Of a stretch of 64,000 nt of DNA, positions 9,043-18,834 are shown piece by piece. A program made the translations under genes and the position numbers. Numbering within the stretch: the stretch's first letter is position 1; every line of letters starts with the position of its first letter. Source of the stretch: Sphingomonas sp. DG1-23. GTDB lineage: Bacteria > Pseudomonadota > Alphaproteobacteria > Sphingomonadales > Sphingomonadaceae. The notes under the pieces were generated by a model that searched no databases, was not told the DNA's origin, and saw only the letters and a list, made by a program, of their open reading frames with translations. The stretch is taken from assembly GCF_030730875.1 (NCBI RefSeq), contig NZ_JAVAMA010000010.1:1-64000 (forward strand). The letters run 5' to 3'.

Positions 9043-9846
9043 ATGACCGAATATCTCGTAGCGATCCTGCTCGGCATCGTCGAAGGCGTCACCGAATTCC
9101 TCCCCGTCTCGTCGACCGGGCACCTGATCCTCGCGAGCGAGCTGATGGGCTATGACGCCGCGCAATGGGCAGTGTTCAACATCGCGATCCAGCCCGGCGC
9201 GATCCTCGCGATCGTCGTGCTTTATTGGCGGACCTTCCTCGCGGTGTTCAAGGGCCTGCTCAAATGGGAGCCCGGCGCGGTCGCGTTCGTGCGCAATCTG
9301 CTGATCGCCTTCTTCCCCGCAGTGGTGCTCGGGCTGGCCTTTGGCGACCAGATCGACGCGTTGCTCGAAAACGCCGTGGTCGTCGCCTGGGCATTGATCG
9401 TCGGCGGCGTGGCGATCCTCGTGGTCGAGCGGCTCGCGCGCACCGGGAATGTGCTCGGCATCTCGGGCGTGTCGACGATGCAATCGATCAAGATCGGCCT
9501 CGTCCAGTGCCTCGCCATGATCCCCGGCGTCAGCCGCTCGGGGGCGACGATCATGGGCGCGATGGCACTGGGCATCGATCGCCGCACCGCCGCCGATTTC
9601 AGCTTCTTCCTCGCACTGCCGACCCTGACCGGTGCGACCGTGCTCCAGCTCTACAAGCATCGCGACGCGATCACTGCCGACGGGCTCGGGCTGATCGCAG
9701 TCGGCTTCGTGGTGTCGTTCGTCGTCGCGCTGGCGGTGGTGAAAGCGTTCCTCGCCGTCGTGACGAAGCACGGCTTCGCGCCCTTCGCCTGGTATCGAAT
9801 CGTTGCCGGCGGGGCGGCATTGGCATGGCTCAGTCTTCGCCAATGA
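9043..9846 (+). CDS. uppP: Undecaprenyl-diphosphatase
   Basis: 267-residue multi-spanning membrane protein of the BacA/UppP family. It dephosphorylates undecaprenyl diphosphate to recycle the lipid carrier for peptidoglycan and O-antigen. Both catalytic signatures are present: EGVTEFLPVSSTGHLI near residues 14-29 and PGVSRSGATI in the middle. Length is normal for the family. ATG at 9043 is chosen over an in-frame TTG two codons upstream because MTEYLVA is the standard N-terminus. A terminator-like hairpin follows. Confidence 0.96.
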   Translation: MTEYLVAILLGIVEGVTEFLPVSSTGHLILASELMGYDAAQWAVFNIAIQPGAILAIVVLYWRTFLAVFKGLLKWEPGAVAFVRNLLIAFFPAVVLGLAFGDQIDALLENAVVVAWALIVGGVAILVVERLARTGNVLGISGVSTMQSIKIGLVQCLAMIPGVSRSGATIMGAMALGIDRRTAADFSFFLALPTLTGATVLQLYKHRDAITADGLGLIAVGFVVSFVVALAVVKAFLAVVTKHGFAPFAWYRIVAGGAALAWLSLRQ

Positions 9847-9867
9847 GGCCGCTGCGGCCCTAAATAT

Positions 9868-9891
9868 GCGCAATTTTGTTGCGCTTTTTTT
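9868..9891 (+). terminator. Intrinsic terminator after uppP
   Basis: A 6-bp stem GCGCAA/TTGCGC around a 5-base loop is followed directly by seven T. It lies 21 bp after the uppP stop and before the gltD leader. Confidence 0.75.
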
Positions 9892-9968
9892 ATCTGGGGC
9901 GCCTGAATCGATAAATAGGTAAGCTTTGCTGCCTTTTATTGCGTAAGCCTCTGGATTAGGGGCGGCGC

Positions 9969-11414
9969 ATGGCAGACGATCCTATGCTCAAATTCGTGGC
10001 GTGCGGGCAGCAATACCCCGCCAAGCGCGAGGCCGAACTCCGCGCGGAAGACTTTCGCGAGATTGCGGATCGCTATGCGGTGCCCGACGCCGAGGCGCAG
10101 GCCGGGCGCTGCTCGCAATGCGGCGTGCCCTATTGCTCGGTGCATTGCCCGCTGCACAACCACATCCCCGACTGGCTGCGGCTGACCGCCGAGGGGCGGC
10201 TGCGCGAAGCATATGAACTCTCGAACAGCACTTCGACCATGCCCGAGATTTGCGGCCGCATCTGCCCGCAGGACCGGCTGTGCGAAGGCAATTGCGTGAT
10301 CGAATTCTCCGGCCACGGCGCGGTGACGATCGGATCGGTCGAGAAGTTCATCACCGACAAGGCGTGGGACGAAGGCTGGGTCGAGCCGGTCCGCATCGGC
10401 CCGGCGCGCGGCCAATCGGTCGGCGTGATCGGCGCGGGCCCGGCAGGGCTCAGCGCGGCCGAATATCTGCGCGAGATGGGCTATGACGTCCATATCTACG
10501 ACCGGCACGACCGCGCCGGCGGGCTGCTGACCTATGGCATCCCGGGCTTCAAGCTCGAGAAGCACATCGTGATGCGCCGCGTCGCGCGGCTCGAGGAAGC
10601 GGGAATCGTCTTCCACACCAGCTTCGAGATCGGCCGCGACGCGAGCCTCGACGAATTGCGCGCGAAGCACGACACGATCCTGATCGCCACCGGCGTCTAC
10701 AAAGCGCGCGGGATCAAGGCGCCGGGCGTCGGCGCCTCCGGCGTGGTCGAGGCGCTCGATTACCTGACCGCATCGAACCGCAAGAGCTTCGGCGACACCG
10801 TCCCCGCGTTCGAGGACGGCAGCCTCAACGCCTTGGGCAAGAACGTCGTGGTGATCGGCGGCGGCGACACTGCGATGGATTGCGTCCGCACCGCGATCCG
10901 CCAGGGCGCGGCTTCGGTGAAATGCCTCTATCGCCGCGACCGCGCCAACATGCCGGGATCGCAGCGCGAAGTCGCCAATGCCGAGGAGGAAGGTGTCGAA
11001 TTCGTCTGGCTTTCGGGCCCCGAGGCGTTCGACAGCGAAGGCGAAGGCGGCGGCACGGTGACCGGAGTGCGCGCGTCGAAGATGCGGCTCGGCGCGCCTG
11101 ATGCCTCGGGCCGGCGCGCGCCCGAAGTCGATCCGGGCGGCGCGTTTCAGCTGCCGGCGGACCTCGTGATCAAGGCATTGGGCTTCGAAGCCGAGGATCT
11201 GCCCAGAATGTTCGGCGCAGAGGGCCTCGGCGTCACTCGCTGGGGAACGCTGCGCACCGACGGCAAGTCGATGATGACCAGCGTCGAGGGCGTGTTCGCC
11301 GCGGGCGACATCGTCCGCGGGGCAAGCCTCGTCGTCTGGGCGATCCGCGACGGGCGTGACGTGGCGGCGCATATGCACGCATGGATGCGCGCAAAGGCGA
11401 AGGTGGCGGCATGA
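9969..11414 (+). CDS. gltD: Glutamate synthase (NADPH) small subunit
   Basis: 481 residues, normal for GltD. The N-terminal domain carries the Cys sets for two 4Fe-4S clusters (CSQCGVPYCSVHCPLHN and CGRICPQDRLCEGNC). The FAD fold follows at about residue 155 (VGVIGAGPAGLSAAEYL), then the NADPH fold near residue 295 (VVVIGGGDTAMDC). The subunit feeds electrons from NADPH to GltB for glutamate synthesis from glutamine and 2-oxoglutarate. Its stop overlaps the next start by 4 bp (ATGA), tying it to the DUF2059 gene and then gltB. Confidence 0.97.
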   Translation: MADDPMLKFVACGQQYPAKREAELRAEDFREIADRYAVPDAEAQAGRCSQCGVPYCSVHCPLHNHIPDWLRLTAEGRLREAYELSNSTSTMPEICGRICPQDRLCEGNCVIEFSGHGAVTIGSVEKFITDKAWDEGWVEPVRIGPARGQSVGVIGAGPAGLSAAEYLREMGYDVHIYDRHDRAGGLLTYGIPGFKLEKHIVMRRVARLEEAGIVFHTSFEIGRDASLDELRAKHDTILIATGVYKARGIKAPGVGASGVVEALDYLTASNRKSFGDTVPAFEDGSLNALGKNVVVIGGGDTAMDCVRTAIRQGAASVKCLYRRDRANMPGSQREVANAEEEGVEFVWLSGPEAFDSEGEGGGTVTGVRASKMRLGAPDASGRRAPEVDPGGAFQLPADLVIKALGFEAEDLPRMFGAEGLGVTRWGTLRTDGKSMMTSVEGVFAAGDIVRGASLVVWAIRDGRDVAAHMHAWMRAKAKVAA

Positions 11415-12076
11415 ACAGGATCGCGAAGACCTTGGGATCGGGAATCGTTCTGGCGCTGGCTTTGCCCGGTGCGGCAATGGCGCAGGCTGCGCCGCAGACG
11501 GCGCCGGCGGACCCGGCGCGGCTTGCGGTGGCCCAAAAAGTGGTCGCGAGGCTGGTTCCGCAAGGTATTTACCTACGGATGATGCGCGATGCCTTCCCAC
11601 AGATGATGGACGGCGTGATCGCGCAGATGAGCGGCCTCACCGCCGCCGACCTGGGCGAAAAGGACGAAAGCGGCAAGACGCTCGAACAGATCGCCGCCGA
11701 GAAGGACCCCGCCTTTCGCGAGCGCATGACGATCATGACGCGCGTGATGGGCGAGGAAATGGGCAAGGTGATGGACAAGCTCGAGCCGCGCGTGCGCACG
11801 GCTCTGGGCAAGGCCTTTGCACGGCGCTTCACGCTCCAGCAGCTCGGCGATCTCGACGCCTTCTTCGCCACGCCCTCGGGTGCGGCCTTTGCGAAGGACT
11901 ATCTGCTGACCTTCATGGATCCCGAGATGATGCAGGAAATGTCCGCATCCGCGCCCGAGATGGTGCGCGCGATGCCCGCCATCATGAAGCGAGTCGAAAA
12001 GGAGACGGCGCATCTGCCGCCGCCGCCCAAGCCCGAGACCGACGCCGCCGAGCCCGCAACCGAGACCGAACAATGA
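11411..12076 (+). CDS. Exported DUF2059-family protein encoded between gltD and gltB
   Basis: 221 residues. A signal peptide ends near PGAAMAQA. The body is helical and charged, with Met-rich segments (MMRDAFPQMMDG, FMDPEMMQEM) and ARRFTLQQLGDLDAFFATPSGAA, which is the DUF2059 pattern; the tail is Pro-rich. It is predicted to be periplasmic and its molecular function is unknown. Both ends overlap neighbours by 4 bp (ATGA with gltD upstream, ATGA with gltB downstream), so it is translationally coupled within the glutamate synthase operon. A periplasmic protein here is odd, since glutamate synthase is cytoplasmic. Confidence 0.88.
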   Translation: MNRIAKTLGSGIVLALALPGAAMAQAAPQTAPADPARLAVAQKVVARLVPQGIYLRMMRDAFPQMMDGVIAQMSGLTAADLGEKDESGKTLEQIAAEKDPAFRERMTIMTRVMGEEMGKVMDKLEPRVRTALGKAFARRFTLQQLGDLDAFFATPSGAAFAKDYLLTFMDPEMMQEMSASAPEMVRAMPAIMKRVEKETAHLPPPPKPETDAAEPATETEQ

Positions 12077-15000
12077 TCGACGAAACCGAACGCACCCGTC
12101 TTGCCGAGGAGGGCATGTACCGCCCCGAATTCGAGGGCGATGCCTGTGGCGTGGGCATGGTCGCGGCGACCGACGGCCAGCCGTCGCGCCGCGTCGTCCA
12201 GTCGGCGATCGACGCGCTCAAGGCGGTATGGCACCGCGGCGCGGTGGATGCCGACGGCAAGACCGGCGACGGCGCCGGGCTGCATGTCGACTTGCCGGTG
12301 CGCTTTTTCGACGATGCGATCGCCGCCGGCGGGCACCGGGTGATGCCGAACCGCCTCGCGGTCGGCATGATCTTCCTGCCGCGCACCGATCTGGGCGCGC
12401 AGGAGGCGTGCCGGACGATCGTCGAATCGGAAATCATCGAGGCCGGCTACACCATCTATGGCTGGCGGCAGGTGCCGGTCGACGTGTCGGTCATCGGCAT
12501 GAAGGCGCAGGCGACCCGCCCCGAGATCGAGCAGATCATGATCGCGGGCCCCTTGCCCGACGCGGTCGACGCCGCCGAGTTCGAAAAGAACCTCTATCTT
12601 GTCCGCCGGCGGATCGAGAAGCGCGTGATCGCCGCACAGATCAACGGCTTCTACATCTGTTCGCTGTCGACGCGATCGATCATCTACAAGGGGCTGTTTC
12701 TCGCCGAGAGCCTCGGCGAATTCTATCCCGATCTCAAGGACGAGCGCTTCACCAGCCGCGTCGCGATCTTCCATCAGCGTTATTCGACCAACACCTTCCC
12801 GCAATGGTGGCTGGCGCAGCCGTTCCGCTGCCTTGCGCATAATGGCGAGATCAACACGATCCGCGGCAACAAGAACTGGATGCTCAGCCACGAGATCAAG
12901 ATGGCGAGCATCGCGTTCGGCGAGCAGAGCGAGGACATCAAGCCGGTGATCCCGGCGGGCGCATCCGACACCGCTGCATTGGACGCCGTGTTCGAGGCGA
13001 TCTGCCGCTCGGGCCGCGACGCCCCGACCGCCAAGATCATGCTGGTGCCCGAGGCGTGGGACGAAGACACCCCCGAATCGCATCTCGCGATGTACAAATA
13101 CCTCGCGAGCGTGATGGAGCCGTGGGACGGCCCCGCCGCGCTGGCGATGACCGACGGGCGCTGGGCGGTGGCCGGGGTCGACCGCAACGCCTTGCGGCCG
13201 CTGCGCTACACCCAGACTTCCGACGGGTTGCTGATCGTCGGCTCGGAGACGGGAATGGTCCAGATCTCCGAGACGAGCGTGATCGCCAAGGGTCGGATGG
13301 GCCCGGGGCAGATGATCGCAGTCGACCTCGAGAACGGCGTGCTGTTCGACGATATGGCGATCAAGGACCGTATCGCCGGCGAGGCCGATTATGCCGCGAT
13401 GATCGGCGAGTTCGTCAGCATCGACGATCTGCCGGCAGCGCCGACCGACGCGCCGTATGACCGCGCCGAGCTGACCCGGCGCCAGGTCGCGGCGGGGCAG
13501 ACGCTCGAGGATATGGAGCTGATCCTTTCCCCGATGGTCGAGACCGCCAAGGAAGCGATCGGATCGATGGGCGACGACACCCCGCTCGCGGTGATCTCGG
13601 ACAAGCCGCGGCTGATCAGCCAGTTCTTCCGGCAAAATTTCAGCCAGGTCACCAATCCGCCGATCGATTCGCTGCGCGAGCGCCAGGTGATGACCCTGCG
13701 CACGCGCTTCGGGAATCTGGCGAACATCCTCGACACCGAAGGCACGCCGGGGCGCGTGCTGGTGCTCGAGAGCCCGGTGCTGACCAATGCCGACTGGCAC
13801 CGGCTGCGCGCGCATTTCGGCGCCCAATCCGCGGAGATCGACTGCACCTTCGAGGCCAAAGGCGGACCCGAGGCGCTGCGCGCGGCGATCACCCGCATCC
13901 GTTACGAAGCCGAGCAGGCCGTCCGCGCCGGCTGCACCGAATTGTTCCTCACCGACGAACATATCGGGCCCGACAAGGTAGCGATCGCCGGGGTGCTCGC
14001 GGTCGCCGCTGTCCACACCCATCTCGTACGGCGGGGCTTGCGCTCTTATGCCAGCGTCAACGTCCGCACCGCCGAATGCCTCGACACGCATTATTATGCG
14101 GTGCTGATCGGCGTCGGCGCGACGACGGTGAACGCCTATCTCGCCGAGGCCTCGATCGCCGACCGCCAGGCACGCGGGCTGTTCGGCGAACTGAGCCTGT
14201 CCGAATGCCTCAAGCGCCATCGCAAGGCGATCGACGAAGGCCTGCTCAAGATCCTGTCGAAGATGGGGATCGCGGTGATCTCGTCCTATCGCGGCGGCTA
14301 TAATTTCGAGGCTGTCGGGCTGAGCCGCGCTTTGGTCCATGACCTGTTTCCCGGGATGCCGGCCAAGATCTCCGGCGAGGGCTATGCCTCGCTGCACCTC
14401 AACGCGATGATGCGCCACGAAGCGGCGTTCGATCGTGCGGTCGCGGCACTGCCGATCGGGGGATTCTACCGCCAGCGGCACGGCGGCGAGACCCACGCTT
14501 ATTCGGCGCAGTTGATGCACCTGCTGCAGACCGCGGTGTCGACCGACAGCTATTCGTCATACCTGCAATTCGCGCGCGGCGTGCGCGACCTGCCGCCGGT
14601 CTATCTGCGCGATCTGCTCGAGTTCAACTTCCCCAACGAAGGGCTGGCGATCGATCAGGTCGAGGCGATCACCGAGATCCGCAAGCGCTTCGTGACGCCG
14701 GGAATGTCGCTCGGCGCGCTCTCTCCCGAGGCGCACGAGACGCTGGCGATCGCGATGAACCGCATCGGCGCCAAGGCTGTGTCGGGCGAGGGCGGCGAGG
14801 ATCGGCTGCGCTACACGCCGTACGAGAATGGCGACAACGCCAATTCGGTGATCAAGCAGATCGCCTCGGGCCGCTTCGGCGTCACCGCCGAATATCTCAA
14901 CGCCTGCGACGAGATCGAGATCAAGGTCGCGCAGGGCGCCAAGCCCGGCGAGGGCGGCCAGTTGCCCGGCTTCAAGGTGACCGAGTTCATCGCCAAGCTC

Positions 15001-16578
15001 AGGCATGCGACGCCCGGGGTGACCTTGATCTCCCCGCCGCCGCACCACGACATCTATTCGATCGAGGATCTCGCGCAGCTCATCTACGATCTGAAGATGA
15101 TCAACCCGCGCGCGCGGGTCTGCGTCAAGCTGGTCAGCTCGGCGGGGATCGGCACGGTCGCGGCCGGCGTCGCCAAGGCGCATGCCGACGTGATCCTCGT
15201 CGCCGGCCATGTCGGCGGCACCGGCGCCTCCCCCCAGACTTCGGTGAAGTATGCCGGCACGCCGTGGGAGATGGGGCTGACCGAGGTCAACCAGACGCTC
15301 ACCCTCAACGGGCTGCGCGGCCGGGTGACCCTGCGCACCGATGGCGGGCTCAAGACCGGGCGCGACATCGTTATCGCCGCGATCCTCGGCGCCGAGGAAT
15401 TCGGCATCGGCACGCTTTCGCTGGTCGCAATGGGCTGCATCATGGTCCGCCAATGCCATTCGAACACGTGTCCCGTCGGCGTCTGCACGCAGGACGAAAG
15501 GCTGCGCGCCAAATTCGTCGGCACGCCCGAGAAGGTGATCAACCTGATGACCTTCATCGCCGAGGAAGTCCGCGAGATCCTCGCCAAGCTCGGTTTCTCG
15601 AGCCTCGACGAGATCATCGGGCGCACCGAATTGCTTCGGCAGGTCAGTCGCGGTGCCGAGCATCTCGACGATCTCGACCTGAACCCGATCCTCGCCAAGG
15701 TCGATGCCGACGACGCCAACCGGCGCTTCAGCCTGAGCACCTTCCGCAACGAGGTTCCCGACAGCCTCGACGCGCAGATGATCCGCGACGCGGCGGCGGT
15801 GTTCTCGCGCGGCGAGAAGATGCAGCTGACCTATTCGGTGCGGAACACCCACCGTGCGGTCGGCACCCGGCTGTCGTCCGAGGTGACGCGCAAGTTCGGC
15901 ATGTCGACGCTCGCCGACAATCATGTCCAGGTGCGGCTGCGCGGCAGCGCCGGCCAGTCGCTCGGCGCGTTCCTGTGCAAGGGCATCACCCTCGAAGTGT
16001 TCGGCGACGCCAACGATTATGTCGGCAAGGGCCTCTCGGGCGGCGTCATCGCGGTGCGCCCGATGGTGAGCTCGCCGCTCGCATCCCAGGACAATACGAT
16101 CATCGGCAACACCGTGCTCTACGGCGCCACTTCGGGCCGGCTGTTCGCCGCCGGGCAGGCCGGCGAGCGCTTCGCGGTGCGCAATTCGGGCGCCGAAGTG
16201 GTGGTCGAGGGCTGCGGTGCCAATGGCTGCGAGTATATGACCGGCGGGACTGCGGTGGTGCTCGGCAAGGTCGGCATGAACTTCGGCGCCGGGATGACCG
16301 GCGGCATGGCGTTCATCTACGACGCCGATGCCTGCTTCGCAGCCCGCGCCAATCCGGAGAGCATCGTCTGGCAGCGGCTGTCCTCGGCGCATTGGGAGGC
16401 CAGATTGCACGGGCTGATCGAGGCGCATGCCGAGGCGACCGACAGCAAATGGTCGCGGGGCATTCTCGAGGAGTGGGACCGCGCGGTCGGGCATTTCTGG
16501 CAGGTGGTGCCGAAGGAAATGCTCACCCGGCTTTCGCATCCGCTCGACGACACAGTGGAGGCCGTCGCGGCGGAGTGA
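12073..16578 (+). CDS. gltB: Glutamate synthase (NADPH) large subunit
   Basis: 1501 residues, full length. The mature N-terminus is the class II glutaminase nucleophile in ACGVGMVA; Cys25 would be exposed after removal of a 24-residue propeptide. The FMN-binding synthase domain follows (about 780-1190, with SGEGGED and KPGEGGQLPG). The 3Fe-4S site CHSNTCPVGVC and the C-terminal GXGXG beta-helix region (about 1290-1450) complete the protein. It transfers glutamine amide nitrogen to 2-oxoglutarate. The start at 12073 is set by a 4-bp overlap with the preceding gene. Confidence 0.97.
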   Translation: MIDETERTRLAEEGMYRPEFEGDACGVGMVAATDGQPSRRVVQSAIDALKAVWHRGAVDADGKTGDGAGLHVDLPVRFFDDAIAAGGHRVMPNRLAVGMIFLPRTDLGAQEACRTIVESEIIEAGYTIYGWRQVPVDVSVIGMKAQATRPEIEQIMIAGPLPDAVDAAEFEKNLYLVRRRIEKRVIAAQINGFYICSLSTRSIIYKGLFLAESLGEFYPDLKDERFTSRVAIFHQRYSTNTFPQWWLAQPFRCLAHNGEINTIRGNKNWMLSHEIKMASIAFGEQSEDIKPVIPAGASDTAALDAVFEAICRSGRDAPTAKIMLVPEAWDEDTPESHLAMYKYLASVMEPWDGPAALAMTDGRWAVAGVDRNALRPLRYTQTSDGLLIVGSETGMVQISETSVIAKGRMGPGQMIAVDLENGVLFDDMAIKDRIAGEADYAAMIGEFVSIDDLPAAPTDAPYDRAELTRRQVAAGQTLEDMELILSPMVETAKEAIGSMGDDTPLAVISDKPRLISQFFRQNFSQVTNPPIDSLRERQVMTLRTRFGNLANILDTEGTPGRVLVLESPVLTNADWHRLRAHFGAQSAEIDCTFEAKGGPEALRAAITRIRYEAEQAVRAGCTELFLTDEHIGPDKVAIAGVLAVAAVHTHLVRRGLRSYASVNVRTAECLDTHYYAVLIGVGATTVNAYLAEASIADRQARGLFGELSLSECLKRHRKAIDEGLLKILSKMGIAVISSYRGGYNFEAVGLSRALVHDLFPGMPAKISGEGYASLHLNAMMRHEAAFDRAVAALPIGGFYRQRHGGETHAYSAQLMHLLQTAVSTDSYSSYLQFARGVRDLPPVYLRDLLEFNFPNEGLAIDQVEAITEIRKRFVTPGMSLGALSPEAHETLAIAMNRIGAKAVSGEGGEDRLRYTPYENGDNANSVIKQIASGRFGVTAEYLNACDEIEIKVAQGAKPGEGGQLPGFKVTEFIAKLRHATPGVTLISPPPHHDIYSIEDLAQLIYDLKMINPRARVCVKLVSSAGIGTVAAGVAKAHADVILVAGHVGGTGASPQTSVKYAGTPWEMGLTEVNQTLTLNGLRGRVTLRTDGGLKTGRDIVIAAILGAEEFGIGTLSLVAMGCIMVRQCHSNTCPVGVCTQDERLRAKFVGTPEKVINLMTFIAEEVREILAKLGFSSLDEIIGRTELLRQVSRGAEHLDDLDLNPILAKVDADDANRRFSLSTFRNEVPDSLDAQMIRDAAAVFSRGEKMQLTYSVRNTHRAVGTRLSSEVTRKFGMSTLADNHVQVRLRGSAGQSLGAFLCKGITLEVFGDANDYVGKGLSGGVIAVRPMVSSPLASQDNTIIGNTVLYGATSGRLFAAGQAGERFAVRNSGAEVVVEGCGANGCEYMTGGTAVVLGKVGMNFGAGMTGGMAFIYDADACFAARANPESIVWQRLSSAHWEARLHGLIEAHAEATDSKWSRGILEEWDRAVGHFWQVVPKEMLTRLSHPLDDTVEAVAAE

Positions 16579-16644
16579 CGTTCATCGCGTGCTAAGCTGT
16601 TGAGAATGATATATATGGCGTTCCTGACGACTCGGGAGAATGTC

Positions 16645-17061
16645 ATGCGTCTGCTCTCCACCGCCGCGATCCTGTGCGCCATCGCCGTTCCTGCCGCCGC
16701 GCAATCGCGAGAGGCCGACGCCGTGCGCCGGCTCAACGATCCGATGGTGCAGGAAGGCGTGGCGATGGCGATGAGCGCGCTGGCCGGTATCGTGCTCGAC
16801 ACCAAGGTCGGACCTCTCGCCAACTATGCCGATCCGGATGCGGATATCCGCCCGTCGGATACGCTGCGCGACGTCGAGCGCCGCCGCGATCCGCATTTCG
16901 AGGCGAAGCTCCACGAACGGACTCGCCGTGCGGTCGGCACCGTCGGCGCGGTCGCCAACGACGCGCTGGCGATGCGCGGCGAACTGGCGCGCACCGCCGA
17001 TCGGCTTCGCGCTGCGCTGGCGCCGCTGCAGGGCGCGATCGAGGCCTATGACGATAATTGA
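16645..17061 (+). CDS. Small exported protein of unknown function
   Basis: 138 residues beginning at an ATG preceded by CGGGAGAA. The signal peptide MRLLSTAAILCAIAVPAAAQ is clear. The mature part is Ala- and Arg-rich and mostly helical, with LNDPMVQEGVAMAMSALAGIVLDTKVGPLANY and a charged central DVERRRDPHF segment. I do not recognise a named domain. It lies 66 bp after gltB and 44 bp before a glutathione S-transferase gene. Confidence 0.7.
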   Translation: MRLLSTAAILCAIAVPAAAQSREADAVRRLNDPMVQEGVAMAMSALAGIVLDTKVGPLANYADPDADIRPSDTLRDVERRRDPHFEAKLHERTRRAVGTVGAVANDALAMRGELARTADRLRAALAPLQGAIEAYDDN

Positions 17062-17105
17062 CGCATCGGCTGGACGCGCCGCGCGCGGGCGGTAGATACG
17101 GCTGC

Positions 17106-17777
17106 ATGTGGCAGCTCCTCCAATTCCCGCTTTGTCCGTTTTCGCGTAAGGTTCGCCTGCTGCTGGGCGAAAAAGGCGTTGGGTACGAGCCGGTGCGCGA
17201 ATCGCCCTGGCTGCGCCGCGACGAGTTTCTCGACCTCAATCCGACCGGGCAGGTGCCGGTGATGGTCGATACCGAGCGCGGGGTGACCTTGATCGATTCG
17301 ACCGTGATCTGCGAGTTCATCGAAGAGACGGTCAGCAAGAATGCGATGATCAACGGCACCGCCACCGACCGCGCCGAGATCCGCCGGCTGGTGATCTGGT
17401 TCGACCATCACTTCTACGGCGACATCACCGCGCCCCTGCTGCACGAGCGGATGATCAAGCGCGTGGTGCACAAACTGGCTCCCGATGCCAAGGCTCTGCG
17501 CGAGGCGATGAAGGCCGCGGTCGCGCATCTCGACTATATCGACTATCTGCTCGATCACCGCACCTGGCTGGCGGGGCCGACGATGAGCCTCGCCGATCTG
17601 GCTGCCGCGGCGCAGATCTCGATCGCCGACTATCTTGGCGGAATCGACTGGAAGAGCCATGAACAGGCCAAGCGTTGGTATATCGGCATGAAGAGCCGGC
17701 CGAGCTTTCGACCATTGCTGTCCGAGCGGATGGAGGGCATCCCGCCCCCCGCCGATTACGAGAAGCTCGACCTCTAG
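17106..17777 (+). CDS. Glutathione S-transferase family protein
   Basis: 223 residues. The thioredoxin-like N-terminal domain contains CPFSRKVRLLL, where the Cys/Ser take the catalytic place, and NPTGQVPVMV with the conserved cis-Pro that binds glutathione. It is followed by DSTVICEFIEE and an all-helical C-terminal domain with LAGPTMSLADLAAAAQ. The substrate is not predictable. ATG at 17106 gives the normal family start (MWQLLQFPLCPFS). Its stop overlaps that of the convergent EamA gene by 4 bp. Confidence 0.88.
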   Translation: MWQLLQFPLCPFSRKVRLLLGEKGVGYEPVRESPWLRRDEFLDLNPTGQVPVMVDTERGVTLIDSTVICEFIEETVSKNAMINGTATDRAEIRRLVIWFDHHFYGDITAPLLHERMIKRVVHKLAPDAKALREAMKAAVAHLDYIDYLLDHRTWLAGPTMSLADLAAAAQISIADYLGGIDWKSHEQAKRWYIGMKSRPSFRPLLSERMEGIPPPADYEKLDL

Positions 17778-18742
17778 CCCGCCGGAGCGGGATCGGCTGA
17801 CGACAGCCCACGATGCGCTCCGATACACGACAATACGCTGGCGACGACGAGGGCAAAGGCCGCGGCCTCCAGCAATGTCGGCCCGCGCCGCTCCCACAGG
17901 AAACAATAGATCAGGGCGAACAGCGTCTCGAACAGGATCATCTGGCCGACGAGAGTCAGCGGCAGCAGCCGGCTCATACGGTTCCAGAGCAGGCTTCCCA
18001 AGATCGACGCGAACACCGCCACGCCGACCGAGACCGCGGCAAATTCGGCCCAGGCGGTGACATCGTGCCGCGAGTCGTCCAGCATCAGGGACACGGGGAT
18101 GAGCACAAGGGATTGCGCGCCGGTGACGATGCCGATCAGCAGGTTCCAGTCATGCGCGGTGACATGGTCGAGCCGAACCAGCCAGCGACTATTGTTGATC
18201 GCGTAGATCGACCAGGCGGCAAGTGCCCCGATCGCGCAGCCGAGTCCGATCAATTGCGCGCCGACCGAGCCCGTTGGGATCGCGATTGCCTGCCATCCGA
18301 TGCAGATTGCCCCGGCCGAGCAGAACAATAGAGAAGGGGCGAGCCTGCGCAACGACACCGCCCCTTCGTCGCGGCTGCCCGCGATCGTGACCGCGACCGG
18401 GATGAAGCCGATGACGAGCGAGGTCATCGCGATCCCGCCAAGCTGCACCGCGCTCGACAAAAGGATGTAATAGAGCGTGTTGCCGGCCAACGAGAGCCAG
18501 CAGAGCGCCAGCCATTCGCGCCGGCCGAGCTGCTGCAGCATGCGCCAACGCGGCGCGATCAGCGTGGCAGAGATCAGACCATAGGCGAGATAGCGCCCGA
18601 TCGTCAGTTGCAGCGGGCTGAACGCACGCACCATTTCGGGAGTGAGGAAAACCAGCCCCCACAAGGCACCGGCCCCTATCCCGAACAGGACGCCCAAAGG
18701 CAGATTCCTGCCTCCTTGCCGGTCGACGATCGCGAGTTGCAT
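17774..18742 (-). CDS. EamA/DMT-family inner-membrane exporter
   Basis: 322 residues with about ten hydrophobic helices arranged as two EamA repeats; the first begins LGVLFGIGAGALWGLVFLTP. The family exports amino acids and other small metabolites. The gene is divergent from an Lrp-type regulator 92 bp away, the usual arrangement for an amino-acid exporter controlled by its neighbour. The substrate is not predictable from sequence. Confidence 0.9.
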   Translation of the reverse strand: MQLAIVDRQGGRNLPLGVLFGIGAGALWGLVFLTPEMVRAFSPLQLTIGRYLAYGLISATLIAPRWRMLQQLGRREWLALCWLSLAGNTLYYILLSSAVQLGGIAMTSLVIGFIPVAVTIAGSRDEGAVSLRRLAPSLLFCSAGAICIGWQAIAIPTGSVGAQLIGLGCAIGALAAWSIYAINNSRWLVRLDHVTAHDWNLLIGIVTGAQSLVLIPVSLMLDDSRHDVTAWAEFAAVSVGVAVFASILGSLLWNRMSRLLPLTLVGQMILFETLFALIYCFLWERRGPTLLEAAAFALVVASVLSCIGAHRGLSSADPAPAG

Positions 18743-18834
18743 GGTGTCCCTCTTATGCCAGCGACAAGCTTATCAGGATGGAAGCGAGCCGTGCGCTCTT
18801 GATCGGGGGGCGAAATGCAACAATCACTCGTGCG

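Noticed and set aside
11899..16539. Long open frames antisense to gltB (873 and 660 codons).
   Set aside because: They mirror gltB codon structure in a high-GC genome, have His/Asp/Arg/Gly-rich composition with no domain, and gltB is certain.
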